Assembly (NCBI RefSeq): GCF_000787815.1
Contig: NZ_BBPO01000052.1
Coordinates: forward strand, 3,045 to 48,874
DNA length: 45,830 nt
Source: Streptacidiphilus neutrinimicus
GTDB taxonomy: Bacteria; Actinomycetota; Actinomycetes; Streptomycetales; Streptomycetaceae
Direction of reading: 5' to 3'
In this document: in pieces, positions 31,930-40,201 of the stretch
Layout: each line of letters starts with the position of its first letter
Position numbering within the stretch: the first letter of the stretch is position 1
Notes under the pieces: generated by a model
Told to the model about the DNA's origin: nothing
What the model saw: the letters and a program-made list of their open reading frames with translations, nothing else
Databases searched by the model: none
Made by a program: the position numbers and the translations under genes

Positions 31930-33999
31930 TTAGTGGCTGAGACCCGACGCCCAGTCCCCCCAGAGGAAGGACCGCAGGTAGGACGCGGTGGGCGAGCCGA
32001 CGCCGGTGGCGTCGTCGTAGCCGCGGGTCGCCTGGAGGCTGGTGTCCTCGCCGAAGGCGACGAGGCGCACGCGCAGCGAGCCGCCGATGACGCCGAAGTC
32101 GGCGACGTTGCTCAGCGGGGCCTGGTGGTGCGCGGCGGCCTGGTTGATCACGTCACGGAAGGCGCCGAGGCGCGACCGGTTGTAGATCTCCGGGTTGGCG
32201 AAGCCGATGGGCCGGCCGTGCTGGGCCTGGATCGCGTCGGCCTGGACCGCGGCGAACTCCGGGGAGGAGACGCTGGTGCCGCCGTAGCCACCCTCGCTGT
32301 ACACGCCGCCGGTGGTCATGCCGACCAGGACGGAGGTGTACAGGTCGCCGTTCATGGCGACGTCGGGGGTGACGCGCTGCGCGGTGGCGCTGTGCTGACC
32401 GGTCATCAGCGTGTGCGACAGCCTGCTCGGGACGATGCCCTTCTGGTAGAAGGGCTGGGCGAAGTCCTCCGAGGTACCGCCGCCGCCACCGAAGTAGAAG
32501 GTGCCGGGGAGCGGGTTCCAGGACTTGCCGTCGGCCGACAGGGCCGAGCGGAGGGTGCCCATGGAGGTCTCGAAGCCGTACTTGCCGCTCTTGTCGGCCA
32601 GGCCGAGCGCGGTGCCGCCGACGTCGGTGACCCACGGGTCCGAGGACGGGTAGCCGACCTGGGCGCGGGGGGTGTCCGTCTGGCAGTTGGCGCCGGTCGC
32701 CGCGGCGGTGGGCGACTGGTCGCCACAGTCGCCGGCGGAGAACCCGAAGCCGATGCCCTCGATCGCACCCTGCTCGAAGATCTGCTCGTACGCCTGGATC
32801 TGAGCCTTCGTCATGTCACCCTGGTCGGTGGTGTGCATGATCTCGCTCCAGGAGTTGGAGACGACATCCGCCAGGTGGTGATCGACGATGTTCGCGAGAG
32901 CCGCCGACAGGTCGGCGTCCTCGCAGGAGTTGGCGCCGACGTAGACGACCTTGGCGTCGGGCGCGAGCCCGTGCACCATCTCGACGTCGAGGGCCTCCTC
33001 GCCGGCCCAGCCGGCGGGGCCGCCACAGGCGTCCTGGTTCGTCCACTGCGCCGGGGTGACGTCCTCGGTGTACTGGCCCGTGCGGAAGGCCTTGTCACCG
33101 TGGGCGGTGGCGAACTTGTTGGCGTCCGCCTGCATCGTCGGGGAGCCGTAGGCGTCGACGATGGCGACGGTCGCACCCTTGCCGGTGAGGCCGGTGGCGG
33201 TGATGCCGTAGGCCTTGCGCAGCTGCGACGGGACGAAGGAGCACTGGTCGAAGGGCACGGCGCCCTTGACGTAGCCGGCCGGAGCGCCGGTGGCCTTCTT
33301 CTGGCCCCAGTAGTCCGAGCAGGTCGCCGTGGTGGGCAGGCCACCGCCGGTCTTGCTGCCCGCACCGGCCGCGGTGGTGTTCACCTTGACCGAGTCCGGC
33401 GTGGCGTGCGAGCCGATGTTGGAGCTCATGCCGACGACGCCGAGCACGTACGAGGCGACCTGGGCCGGCACGACCACGTTGGCGGCGGGGGCGTGCGCCT
33501 CCTGGCCCTGGACGCGGTACTCGTGGATCTGGGTGCCGAAGGCCTTCGCCATCTGGGCGCTGGTGCCCGAGACGGTGATGGCGTGCCAGCTGCTGCTGAC
33601 GACGGACAGGCCGGAGCCGGTGAGCCAGCTCTTGACCTGCGCGACGGCGGCGTCGGTCGGGCCGTAGGTGGTGCGGACCCAGTCGGCGCTCTGGTACTTG
33701 CCGTACTGCGGGTTGGCCGGGTCCGAGACCGCCTGCGCGTAGGCGGCGAGGCCGGCCTGGTCGCGGGCGGCGAGGTAGACCGTGCCCGTGAAGCGGGCGC
33801 TGGTCGGTGCGGTGCCCTGGTCCGCGGCGTGGGTGGCCCACTCCGGGTGGGTGCCGGTGACCGTCTTGGCTGCGGGGGCAGGCGCACTGGCCTGCGAAGG
33901 AGCGGCGAGAGCCAGCGAGCCGGAAGCCAGCGCGAGTGAAGCGGCGGCGATCGTGGCTATCCGGGCGCGGCTGACGCGGGAGTTGCTGCTTGTGCTGAT
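31930..33999 (-). CDS. Secreted S53-family (sedolisin/kumamolisin-type) serine-carboxyl protease
   Basis: From 33999 the frame encodes 689 residues: signal peptide (MSTSSNSRVSRARIATIAAA then SLALASGSLALAAPSQA), a propeptide (SARFTGTVYLAARDQ, NPQYGKY, WHAITVSGTSAQMAKAFGT), then the catalytic domain. The S53 residues are visible: E334 and D338 in WAGEEALDVEM, D424 in FSAGDCGDQ and S576 in GGYGGTSVSSPEFA. A C-terminal calcium-site segment (GYDDATGVGSPTASYL) completes the fold. The frame has no ATG, GTG or TTG upstream of the methionine at 33552, which lies inside the propeptide. A stop occurs at 34024-34026. The best start is ATC at 33999, five bases after GGGAG. Family members work at low pH. 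Confidence 0.85.
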   Translation of the reverse strand: MSTSSNSRVSRARIATIAAASLALASGSLALAAPSQASAPAPAAKTVTGTHPEWATHAADQGTAPTSARFTGTVYLAARDQAGLAAYAQAVSDPANPQYGKYQSADWVRTTYGPTDAAVAQVKSWLTGSGLSVVSSSWHAITVSGTSAQMAKAFGTQIHEYRVQGQEAHAPAANVVVPAQVASYVLGVVGMSSNIGSHATPDSVKVNTTAAGAGSKTGGGLPTTATCSDYWGQKKATGAPAGYVKGAVPFDQCSFVPSQLRKAYGITATGLTGKGATVAIVDAYGSPTMQADANKFATAHGDKAFRTGQYTEDVTPAQWTNQDACGGPAGWAGEEALDVEMVHGLAPDAKVVYVGANSCEDADLSAALANIVDHHLADVVSNSWSEIMHTTDQGDMTKAQIQAYEQIFEQGAIEGIGFGFSAGDCGDQSPTAAATGANCQTDTPRAQVGYPSSDPWVTDVGGTALGLADKSGKYGFETSMGTLRSALSADGKSWNPLPGTFYFGGGGGTSEDFAQPFYQKGIVPSRLSHTLMTGQHSATAQRVTPDVAMNGDLYTSVLVGMTTGGVYSEGGYGGTSVSSPEFAAVQADAIQAQHGRPIGFANPEIYNRSRLGAFRDVINQAAAHHQAPLSNVADFGVIGGSLRVRLVAFGEDTSLQATRGYDDATGVGSPTASYLRSFLWGDWASGLSH

Positions 34000-34416
34000 G
34001 ACGACTCCCAGGATGAAGGTCCGTCAGAGGGAAGGGAGCGACAGAGTTTGTTCGAACGCCCCCGGGGGATGTCTACACGGGCTCGGAATTGCAACGCAAG
34101 GGTCCCTTGGGGGTTGTTTTCCACCTTGCCACCACCGGGAGTGAATACAGACTTCACTTCCTGGACGCGCCAAACTGACCGTCCGCCAAGTGAACGCGAC
34201 GGTACGCATATCGGTCGGACACAGGTCATCCGCCGTGCGACATCGAGGGCATACCCGGGCAAGTCAGCCGCCATGAGCGGGCCTGGATCATCGGCGCACG
34301 GCGGGGGCGCGCGTCAGCGCGCACTCCCCCCGACCGGGGGCCCCCAACCGGGTGGACTTTCTGGAAGGGCTGTGAACAGTTCGACGTACCGGCCGCGGGA
34401 TCGGTTCCGTCCGCGC
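34000..34416. promoter_or_regulatory. Upstream region of the S53 protease gene
   Basis: No gene is seen in this gap, which is lower in GC than the coding parts. It must contain the protease promoter on the minus strand. A dyad AGTGAA (34140-34145) / TTCACT (34153-34158) with a 7-base spacer is a candidate operator. At 34303-34330 a GC-rich hairpin (ggggg-gcgcgc / gcgcgc-ccccc with a 3-base bulge) probably ends the DUF3145 transcript. Confidence 0.5.
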
Positions 34417-34911
34417 TCAGACCACCTGGTGCAGCCAGCGCACCGGCGCGCCCTCGCCGGCGTAGCGGAAGGGCTCCAACTCGTCGTCCCAGGGCTTGCC
34501 CAGGAGCCGGGCGATCTCCTGCTCGAGCTCGCCCTCGCCGAGCCGCGCGCGCAGCAGCGCGGCCCGCAGCCGGTCCTCGGGAATCATGATGTCGCCGTGG
34601 ACGCCGATGACGGCATGGAAGATGCCGAGCTCGGGCGTGCTGGAGAAGCGCTCCCCCTCGGTGCCCGTGGTCGGCTCGGCGGTGACCTCGAAGCGCAGCA
34701 GCTGCCAGCCGCGCAGCGCGGAGGCCAGGCGGGAGGCGGTGTCGGGCGCGCCCTGCCAGGACAGCTCGGCGCGCCAGGTCCCGGGGGCGGCCGGCTGGCG
34801 GATCCAGTCCAGGCTCACCCGCTGGCCGAGCACGCCGGCCACGGCCCACTCCACATGCGGGCAGAGCGCGCGCGGCGCTGAGTGCACGTAGAGAACTCCA
34901 CGAGTCGTCAC
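34417..34911 (-). CDS. DUF3145 protein
   Basis: The 164-residue protein starts at GTG 34911 with GGAGGT just upstream. Its sequence TTRGVLYVHSAPRALCPHVEWAVAGVLG, then FEVTAEPTTGTEGERFSSTPELGIFHAVIG and DIMIPEDRLRAAL, matches DUF3145, an actinobacterial family of unknown function. The C-terminal stretch ends EIARLLGKPWDDELEPFRYAG. In streptomycetes this gene commonly lies just beyond fabF. Here two extra genes or gene pairs (tetR-membrane protein and the S53 protease) sit between them. It has no signal peptide or membrane helix. Confidence 0.92.
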   Translation of the reverse strand: MTTRGVLYVHSAPRALCPHVEWAVAGVLGQRVSLDWIRQPAAPGTWRAELSWQGAPDTASRLASALRGWQLLRFEVTAEPTTGTEGERFSSTPELGIFHAVIGVHGDIMIPEDRLRAALLRARLGEGELEQEIARLLGKPWDDELEPFRYAGEGAPVRWLHQVV

Positions 34912-35199
34912 CGGACCTCCAGTGTGGTGCGAGGGGCGCCTTCCCCAGCGGTCTCGCGCCAGCCTGGTGACGGTGTGTCCGTTTTTTCCGCTTGTTCCTG
35001 CTATGGGCTGACGAGTACCCCTCACGGGCTGCGTTAAACACGCACGAGACCTGACCCGTCGTCGAGACCGGGGTCGTGTGGAGAAACGGTACCGCTCAGC
35101 CGCCTCGCCGGAGCCCTCGTCCAGCACAACCACCCGGACGGCACGCTGATCCGCCCGAGTGGTCGCATGGGATGACCGATAGTCAGACTTTTGGTCCGC

Positions 35200-36222
35200 T
35201 CAGCCCAGCCGGACCAGCATCTTGCCGGTGTTGGCGCCGCGCAGCATGCCGAGGAAGGCGTCGACGGCGTTCTCGAAGCCGTCCACCACCGTCTCCTCGA
35301 AGCGCAGCTTGCCGTCGCGCAGCCAGCCGCCCATCTCGGCGACGAACTCCGGCTGCAGGTCGTAGTGATCGCCGACCAGCATGCCGGCCAGGGTCAGCCG
35401 CTTGCCGATCACCTGCACCAGGTTGCGCGGGGCGGCCGGCGGGTTGGTGTCGTTGTACTGGGCGATGGCCCCGCACAGCACCGCGCGGCCGTGCACGTTC
35501 AGGGCGCCGATCGCGGCCTCGAGGTGCTCGCCGCCGACGTTGTCGAAGTAGACGTCGACGCCCTCGGGCGCCGCCTTGGCCAGCTGGCCGGCGATGTCGC
35601 CGTTCTTGTAGTTGAAGGCGGCGTCGAAGCCGTACTCCTCGACCAGCTTGCGGACCTTCTCGTCCGAGCCGGCGCTGCCGACCACGAGCGAGGCGCCGCG
35701 CAGCTTGGCGATCTGGCCGACGATGCTGCCGACGGCCCCGGCCGCGCCGGAGACGAAGACCACGTCGCCCTCCTTCAGCCCGCCGACCCGCAACAGGCCG
35801 GCGTAGGCGGTCAGGCCCGGCATGCCCAGCACGCCGAGGTAGGCCTGCAGCGGCGCGGCGTCCGCGTCGACCTTGACCGCGTGCGCGGCCGGGACGTCGG
35901 CGTACTCGCGCCAGCCGAGGCCGTGCAGCACCGCGTCGCCGACCTGGAAGCCCTCGGCGTCGGAGGCGACCACGCGCCCGACCGCGCCGCCCAGCATGGC
36001 CGCGCCGAGCTGGTACGGCGGGGCGTAGGACTTGACGTCGTTCATCCGGCCGCGCATGTAGGGGTCGACCGAGAGGAACTCGTTACGGACCAGGATGTGC
36101 CCGGGGGCCGGGGCGGTGACGGGCTTCTCGACCAGGGCGAAGTCGGCGGGCGTCGGCCAGCCCTGCGGGCGGGCGGCCAGCTGCCACTCGCGGGCGGCGG
36201 CGGGGAGGGTCTGCTCGGCCAT
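35200..36222 (-). CDS. MDR-family NADP-dependent oxidoreductase (CurA-like)
   Basis: The 340-residue zinc-free medium-chain reductase has the lead REWQLAARPQGWPTPADFAL, the substrate-side LSVDPYMRGRMNDVKSY, the cofactor-binding Rossmann loop VVFVSGAAGAVGSIVGQIAK, and YGFDAAFNYKNGD and VDVYFDNVGGEHLEAAIGAL. These features place it with the leukotriene B4 dehydrogenase/CurA group, which reduces alpha,beta-unsaturated ketones and aldehydes. It is divergent from a marR gene with a shared 94-bp promoter region containing a dyad, so it is the likely target. The start ATG 36222 agrees with the family start. Confidence 0.93.
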   Translation of the reverse strand: MAEQTLPAAAREWQLAARPQGWPTPADFALVEKPVTAPAPGHILVRNEFLSVDPYMRGRMNDVKSYAPPYQLGAAMLGGAVGRVVASDAEGFQVGDAVLHGLGWREYADVPAAHAVKVDADAAPLQAYLGVLGMPGLTAYAGLLRVGGLKEGDVVFVSGAAGAVGSIVGQIAKLRGASLVVGSAGSDEKVRKLVEEYGFDAAFNYKNGDIAGQLAKAAPEGVDVYFDNVGGEHLEAAIGALNVHGRAVLCGAIAQYNDTNPPAAPRNLVQVIGKRLTLAGMLVGDHYDLQPEFVAEMGGWLRDGKLRFEETVVDGFENAVDAFLGMLRGANTGKMLVRLG

Positions 36223-36248
36223 GAGGTGATCGCTTTCAGGATGGAAGT

Positions 36249-36261
36249 TTGATGATCTCAA
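36249..36261. promoter_or_regulatory. Candidate MarR operator in the divergent promoter
   Basis: TTGAtgatcTCAA is a short dyad inside an AT-richer stretch between the reductase and marR starts. Such spacing is usual for MarR dimers. A TAGCCT box at 36304-36309 could be the -10 for marR. Confidence 0.5.
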
Positions 36262-36316
36262 GTAACGGTGAACGAGAAAGGTTCAGCTTGTCAAATATTC
36301 AGGTAGCCTAGGAGGC

Positions 36317-36757
36317 ATGCAAGAGGAGCAACCCGATCCGCTCACGCCCGAGGTCGTGGACCTGATGGCCTCGCTGGTGGGCGTCTTTCACAAGGAGTAC
36401 GAGGAGGCGGCCGCCGCCCGCTCGCTGACCGGCGCCCAGGCCAAGGTGCTGGGCCTGCTGCGCCGCGGCCCGCTGCCGATGCGCCAGATCGCCCAGACCC
36501 TGAGCTGCGAGCCCTCCAACATCACCGGCATCGTCGACCGCCTGGAGGCCCGCGGTCTCGTCGAGCGGCAGGCGGACCCCGAGGACCGCCGGATCAAGCG
36601 CGTGGCCGCCACCGAGACCGGCAGCGCCGCCACCGCGGAGCTGCGCGCCTCGCTCAACTTCGCCCGGGAGCCGCTGGCCGCACTCAGCCAGGACGAGCGG
36701 CTCCAGCTCCGCGATCTTCTGCGGCGGATGCTCGACCAGGCGCGGCGTCAGGACTGA
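36317..36757 (+). CDS. MarR-family transcriptional regulator
   Basis: The 146-residue winged-helix protein shows the MarR pattern: ARSLTGAQAKVLGLLRRGPL, MRQIAQTLSCEPSNITGIVDRLEARGLVERQADPEDRRIKRVAATETG (recognition helix and the DxR wing), and a C-terminal dimer helix (LSQDERLQLRDLLRRMLDQ). C64 in the recognition helix (TLSCEPSN) could be redox-reactive but is not a known sensor. It most likely represses the divergent CurA-like reductase gene and itself. GGAGG lies only one base before the ATG at 36317, unusually close. Confidence 0.94.
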   Translation: MQEEQPDPLTPEVVDLMASLVGVFHKEYEEAAAARSLTGAQAKVLGLLRRGPLPMRQIAQTLSCEPSNITGIVDRLEARGLVERQADPEDRRIKRVAATETGSAATAELRASLNFAREPLAALSQDERLQLRDLLRRMLDQARRQD

Positions 36758-36818
36758 TCTCGCTCCTGAAGGATGGAACCCCGCGCGCACGGACAACGTC
36801 TCACCAGCTATGCTGCGG

Positions 36819-36845
36819 CGAGCGGCCCCTTCGCAGGGCCGCTCG
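36819..36845 (+). terminator. Hairpin after marR
   Basis: Perfect 10-bp arms cgagcggccc (36819-36828) and gggccgctcg (36836-36845) with a 7-base loop, between marR and the tRNA gene. Confidence 0.65.
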
Positions 36846-36892
36846 TGCTGGTGCATGGAACACGGTGCAGGAAACCACCATGCACGGAACGA

Positions 36893-36966
<74 letters not shown>

Positions 36967-37022
36967 CTCCCACTCCGCACAGATGGAGGGGCAGGCGAAT
37001 GAGACCTGCCTGTACGTTAGCG

Positions 37023-37063
37023 AAAACGCTCCGTGGTGCCTGCACCACGGAGCGTTTTTCACT
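37023..37063. terminator. Bidirectional intrinsic terminator
   Basis: A perfect 16-bp stem aaaacgctccgtggtg (37023-37038) / caccacggagcgtttt (37043-37058) with a CCTG loop and T run to 37059 follows. A-tract and T-tract flanks let it serve both the tRNA-Met gene and the convergent GH30 gene. It is the most classical intrinsic terminator in the window. Confidence 0.92.
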
Positions 37064-37095
37064 CGAACGGGGCCCTGCCAGGGTGATTGAACGGG

Positions 37096-39027
37096 TCAGC
37101 CGGGCAAGGTCCACTGCTGGTTGGCCCCGCCGGTGCAGTCCCAGATCTGCAGCCGGGTGCCATTGGCCGAGCTCGGACCGGTGGCGTCCAGACAGCGGCC
37201 CGAGTGCGGATTGACCAGCGAGCCGTCCGACCTGGCCTGCCACTGCTGCGCTCCGGTCCCGTTGCAGTCGTAGAGCTGGACCTGCGTCCCGTTGGCCGTG
37301 CCGCCGCTGGCGACGTCCATGCACTTGCCGAGCGCCTGCAGCGACCCGTCGGTGGCCATCGTCCAGTTCTGGGCGGCCGTGCCGTTGCAGTCGTAGAGCT
37401 GGACGGCGGTGCCGTTCGCGCTGTTCGCGCCGGCGACGTCGACACACTTGCCGCCGTAGCCGGTGATCTGCCCGCTCGGCGCGACCCCGGCCGTGCCCGA
37501 CCAGGTGAACGTCGCACTGGTCTGCGCGGGCAGGGTGTAGGTGAAGTGCTGCCCGCCCCAGTTGACCGTGAACGGCTCGGAGCCCCCGGTGGCGTTGTAG
37601 GCGACGACGGCCTTGGAGCCGTCCGGGTTGAGCCAGGCCACGTTCGGCACGGCGGTGCTGGCGGTCGAGTCGATCCGGTAGGCCCCGGGCTTGACGAACT
37701 TGGTCAGCTGGCCGAGGTCGTAGTACTCGATGTTGTAGTCCACCTGCCCGCTGCGCGCGTCGCCGTTGTGCACGGTGATCAGCCCGGTGCAGGTGCCGCA
37801 GCCGCCGTTGTGCGGGCCCATGTTCTGGTCCACGGCGAGCGACCACTTCACCACCGACTTACCCCAGTTCCGGGTGTAGTCGACGATGTTCTGCATGTCC
37901 TCCTGCTGCTGGTCGGCGATCCAGGTGCCGCCGGAGTGCTCGGTGTCGAAGGCGTCGACGGCCGGGTACGCGTTGTGGACGGTGGTCTGCTCGCTCGGGT
38001 CGCCGCTGTAGCCGTGCCAGGCGATGCCGCCGAACAGCGGGTCGTTGCGGATCGCGGCGTCGTTCACCGTCTGCGCGGCGTAGCTGTCGTAGTCGTCCCA
38101 GTTCCAGTCCAGCGCCAGGACCTTCGTGGTCAGCCCGGCGGCGTGGAAGGCCGGCAGCAGGTCGGTGCCGGTGAAGTAGTCGAGCCCGCTGGCGTTCCAC
38201 TGCATGGAGGGGTAGCCGCTGCAGCAGGTGGGCTCGTTCTGCGGGGAGACGTAGTCGATGTGGACGCCCTGGGCCTGGTACGCCTGGATGTACTTGACGA
38301 AGTACTGCGCGTAGGCGGCGTAGTACTGCGACTGCAGCCACCCTTGGCCGTAGGCGCCGCTGTCCTTCATCCACGGCGGCGCGGTCCACGGCGTGCCCAT
38401 CACCTTGAGGTTCGGATTGAGCTGCTCGGCCTGCTTGGTGAGGGGCAGCACGTCCGCGAGGTCGTGGGCGATGGAGAAGTCCGCGAGCGAGGGGTCGGTC
38501 TGGCCGCTCGGCATGTCGTCGTAGGTGTAGTTGTACCGGGCCAGGTCCGAGGCGCCCATGGGGTTGCGCAGGAAGTCCAGGCCGATGCCGTTGACCGGGT
38601 CGAACAGGTTGGTCATCACGGAGTTGCGGGTGGCGGTGCTGAGCGCGCCGCTGCTGTTCATCAGCCAGGCGGCGGTGTCGGTGAAGGAGGCCCCGGCACC
38701 GGTGAACTGCTGGTAGCGGGTGTTCTCGTCGACGCTCACGGTGGCGGCGGAGCTGCCGGACCCGGCGGAGAAGGCGATCGGGGTCTGCTGCTGCAGCCCC
38801 CGGGTGACGGTCCGTCCTCCGGAGTCGGAGGTGGTGGTCAGCCAGATGTTCACGGTGGGGCCGGCCGCTTGGGCGCTGGGGGTGGCGGCGGGCGAGGCGA
38901 GCAGGAGTCCGGAGGCGGCGAGCGCTCCGGCGAGCAGGGCGGGCAGTCTCTTGGACCGCACGGACCGCATGGACCGCATGGGCGAAGCCCTTCGCGTGGG
39001 GGCGGATGGACTGGGACGCCGCCGCAT
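37096..39027 (-). CDS. Secreted GH30 glycosidase with C-terminal ricin-type (CBM13) lectin domain
   Basis: The 643-residue precursor starts at ATG 39027 behind GGGAG; an internal ATG at 38979 is possible. A signal peptide ends near residue 54 (ALLAGALAASGLLLASPAAT then PSAQA). The catalytic domain has FTGAGASFTDTAAWLM, the acid/base Glu in IDYVSPQNEPTCC (E265), WHGY near 338, and the nucleophile Glu in AFDTEHSGG (E363), as in GH30 glucosylceramidase/glucanase-like enzymes. From about residue 512 comes a ricin-B lectin domain with three repeats ending AQNW, AQQW and NQQW. It probably cleaves a beta-linked glucan or related polymer outside the cell. Two strong palindromes lie in its promoter. 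Confidence 0.93.
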   Translation of the reverse strand: MRRRPSPSAPTRRASPMRSMRSVRSKRLPALLAGALAASGLLLASPAATPSAQAAGPTVNIWLTTTSDSGGRTVTRGLQQQTPIAFSAGSGSSAATVSVDENTRYQQFTGAGASFTDTAAWLMNSSGALSTATRNSVMTNLFDPVNGIGLDFLRNPMGASDLARYNYTYDDMPSGQTDPSLADFSIAHDLADVLPLTKQAEQLNPNLKVMGTPWTAPPWMKDSGAYGQGWLQSQYYAAYAQYFVKYIQAYQAQGVHIDYVSPQNEPTCCSGYPSMQWNASGLDYFTGTDLLPAFHAAGLTTKVLALDWNWDDYDSYAAQTVNDAAIRNDPLFGGIAWHGYSGDPSEQTTVHNAYPAVDAFDTEHSGGTWIADQQQEDMQNIVDYTRNWGKSVVKWSLAVDQNMGPHNGGCGTCTGLITVHNGDARSGQVDYNIEYYDLGQLTKFVKPGAYRIDSTASTAVPNVAWLNPDGSKAVVAYNATGGSEPFTVNWGGQHFTYTLPAQTSATFTWSGTAGVAPSGQITGYGGKCVDVAGANSANGTAVQLYDCNGTAAQNWTMATDGSLQALGKCMDVASGGTANGTQVQLYDCNGTGAQQWQARSDGSLVNPHSGRCLDATGPSSANGTRLQIWDCTGGANQQWTLPG

Positions 39028-39039
39028 TCAACTCCCGTA

Positions 39040-39051
39040 TGGTCTAGACCG
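39040..39051. promoter_or_regulatory. DasR-responsive (dre-like) element in the GH30 promoter
   Basis: The core GGTCTAGACC (39041-39050) is a perfect palindrome identical to the centre of the DasR consensus (TGGTCTAGACCA); here the flanks are T and G. It sits 13 bp before the GH30 start codon and abuts a -35-like TTGACG (39055-39050, minus strand). DasR controls N-acetylglucosamine and chitin genes in streptomycetes, and binding would repress this gene. Confidence 0.7.
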
Positions 39052-39062
39052 TCAAGAGGTTC

Positions 39063-39074
39063 GAGAGCGCTCTC
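39063..39074. promoter_or_regulatory. LacI-type palindrome in the GH30 promoter
   Basis: GAGAGCGCTCTC is a perfect 12-bp palindrome with a central CG, the style of LacI-family operators (compare the CebR site with GGGAGCGCTCCC). It lies 36 bp upstream of the GH30 start codon, 12 bp beyond the dre-like core. Confidence 0.7.
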
Positions 39075-39225
39075 CTGTGTCCACTTGTTGGAACGCAGGT
39101 CGGACAGATGCACCTGTTCTCCCGTGCCCTGCCTGCACTTGATGAACTGTCATGATCGGACGTCGCCGTGGCCCCGTCAGGGCCGCACGTACCATGCCGG
39201 GTAGCCGAACGATCGGGGATCCGAC

Positions 39226-40110
39226 GTGGAACTGCGCCAACTCCGCGCCTTCGAGGCCGTCACCGCGCACCGCACCGTCGCGAACGCGGCGAACGCGCTC
39301 GGGCTCGCGCCCTCCTCGGTCGCCGAGCGGATACGGGAGCTGGAGCAGTCGCTGGACGTCCCCCTCTTCGCCCGCACCCCGCGCGGGATGACGCTGACCC
39401 CGGCCGGAAAGCGGCTCCTGCCGTGGGCGCGGCACCTCCTGGACGCCGCAGAGGAGGCGCGGCAGGAGACGGTGACGGAACGGCCGGAGCTGCGCCTCGG
39501 TGTGCTGGAAGCCGTCTCCGCCGCCGGCACGAGAGACGCGTCGGCCGGGCTCGCGGAGCGGCGGCCCGACGTACGGGTCGCGCCGCACACCCTCCCCGAG
39601 CGCGACGGGCTGCTCACCGCGGTCGCGGCCGGGGCGCTGCACGCGGCGGTGATCCTTGACGCCTCGGGGCCGCTGGGCGGGCTCGGCTTCGCCCTGCCGC
39701 CCGCGCCGCTGGACCACCTGGACCTGGAGGACGTGCCGCTGACGCTTGTCGCCGCCCCCGGTCATCCCCTCCAGGGACGCGCCGAGCTGTCAGCCGAGGA
39801 CCTGCGCGGCCAGCGGCTGCTGGTGGGCGCCCCCGCCTGCTCCTTCTTCCTGGCCGGGCAGCGGCTGCTGGGCGACGCGGTCGAGCGCGTCCCCACCGGC
39901 GGGATCGCCGTCACCCGCGCCTGCGCCGAGCGCGGACTCGGCGTCGCGCTGCTGCCGCACTCCGCGGTCCGGCAGGAGCTGGCCACGGGCACCCTGGTCC
40001 GCCTGCACGCGAGCTTCATGGAGCAGCCGCTCCGCCTGCGCGTCGTCTGGCGCGCGGACCGCGAGGCCCTGCCGGGCCTGTGGGAGATGCTCCACGCGCT
40101 CGCCCCGTGA
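39226..40110 (+). CDS. LysR-family transcriptional regulator
   Basis: The 294-residue protein starts at GTG 39226. Its N-terminal helix-turn-helix (ELRQLRAFEAVTAHRTVANA then ANALGLAPSSVAERIRELEQSLDVPLFARTPRGMTLTPAG) is typical LysR. The effector domain begins RPELRLGVLEAVSAA and contains LVAAPGHPLQGRAELSAEDLRGQRLLV and TRACAERGLGVALLPHSAV. It is divergent from the GH30 gene across about 200 bp and might control it or itself. The LysR-like T-N11-A signature was not obvious in that gap. Confidence 0.93.
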   Translation: MELRQLRAFEAVTAHRTVANAANALGLAPSSVAERIRELEQSLDVPLFARTPRGMTLTPAGKRLLPWARHLLDAAEEARQETVTERPELRLGVLEAVSAAGTRDASAGLAERRPDVRVAPHTLPERDGLLTAVAAGALHAAVILDASGPLGGLGFALPPAPLDHLDLEDVPLTLVAAPGHPLQGRAELSAEDLRGQRLLVGAPACSFFLAGQRLLGDAVERVPTGGIAVTRACAERGLGVALLPHSAVRQELATGTLVRLHASFMEQPLRLRVVWRADREALPGLWEMLHALAP

Positions 40111-40118
40111 CCTCCAGG

Positions 40119-40193
40119 GGTCACGGGCTTAGGGGGGTCACGGGCTCACGGGGCAGGGGTCACGGGGCAGGGGTCACGGGGCAGGGCTCATGG
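40119..40193. repeat. About 14-bp tandem repeat at the LysR/hydrolase junction
   Basis: Degenerate copies of ggggtcacggg(g/c)(c/t)(a/t) follow each other from the lysR stop to the hydrolase stop, with two identical copies of ggggcaggggtcac in the middle. The whole gap between two convergent stop codons is repeat. Confidence 0.8.
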
Positions 40194-40201
40194 CCCGCGG
40201 C

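Noticed and set aside
31930-33552. S53 protease starting at ATG 33552
   Set aside because: This start lies in the middle of the propeptide and would remove the signal peptide that is encoded in frame upstream.
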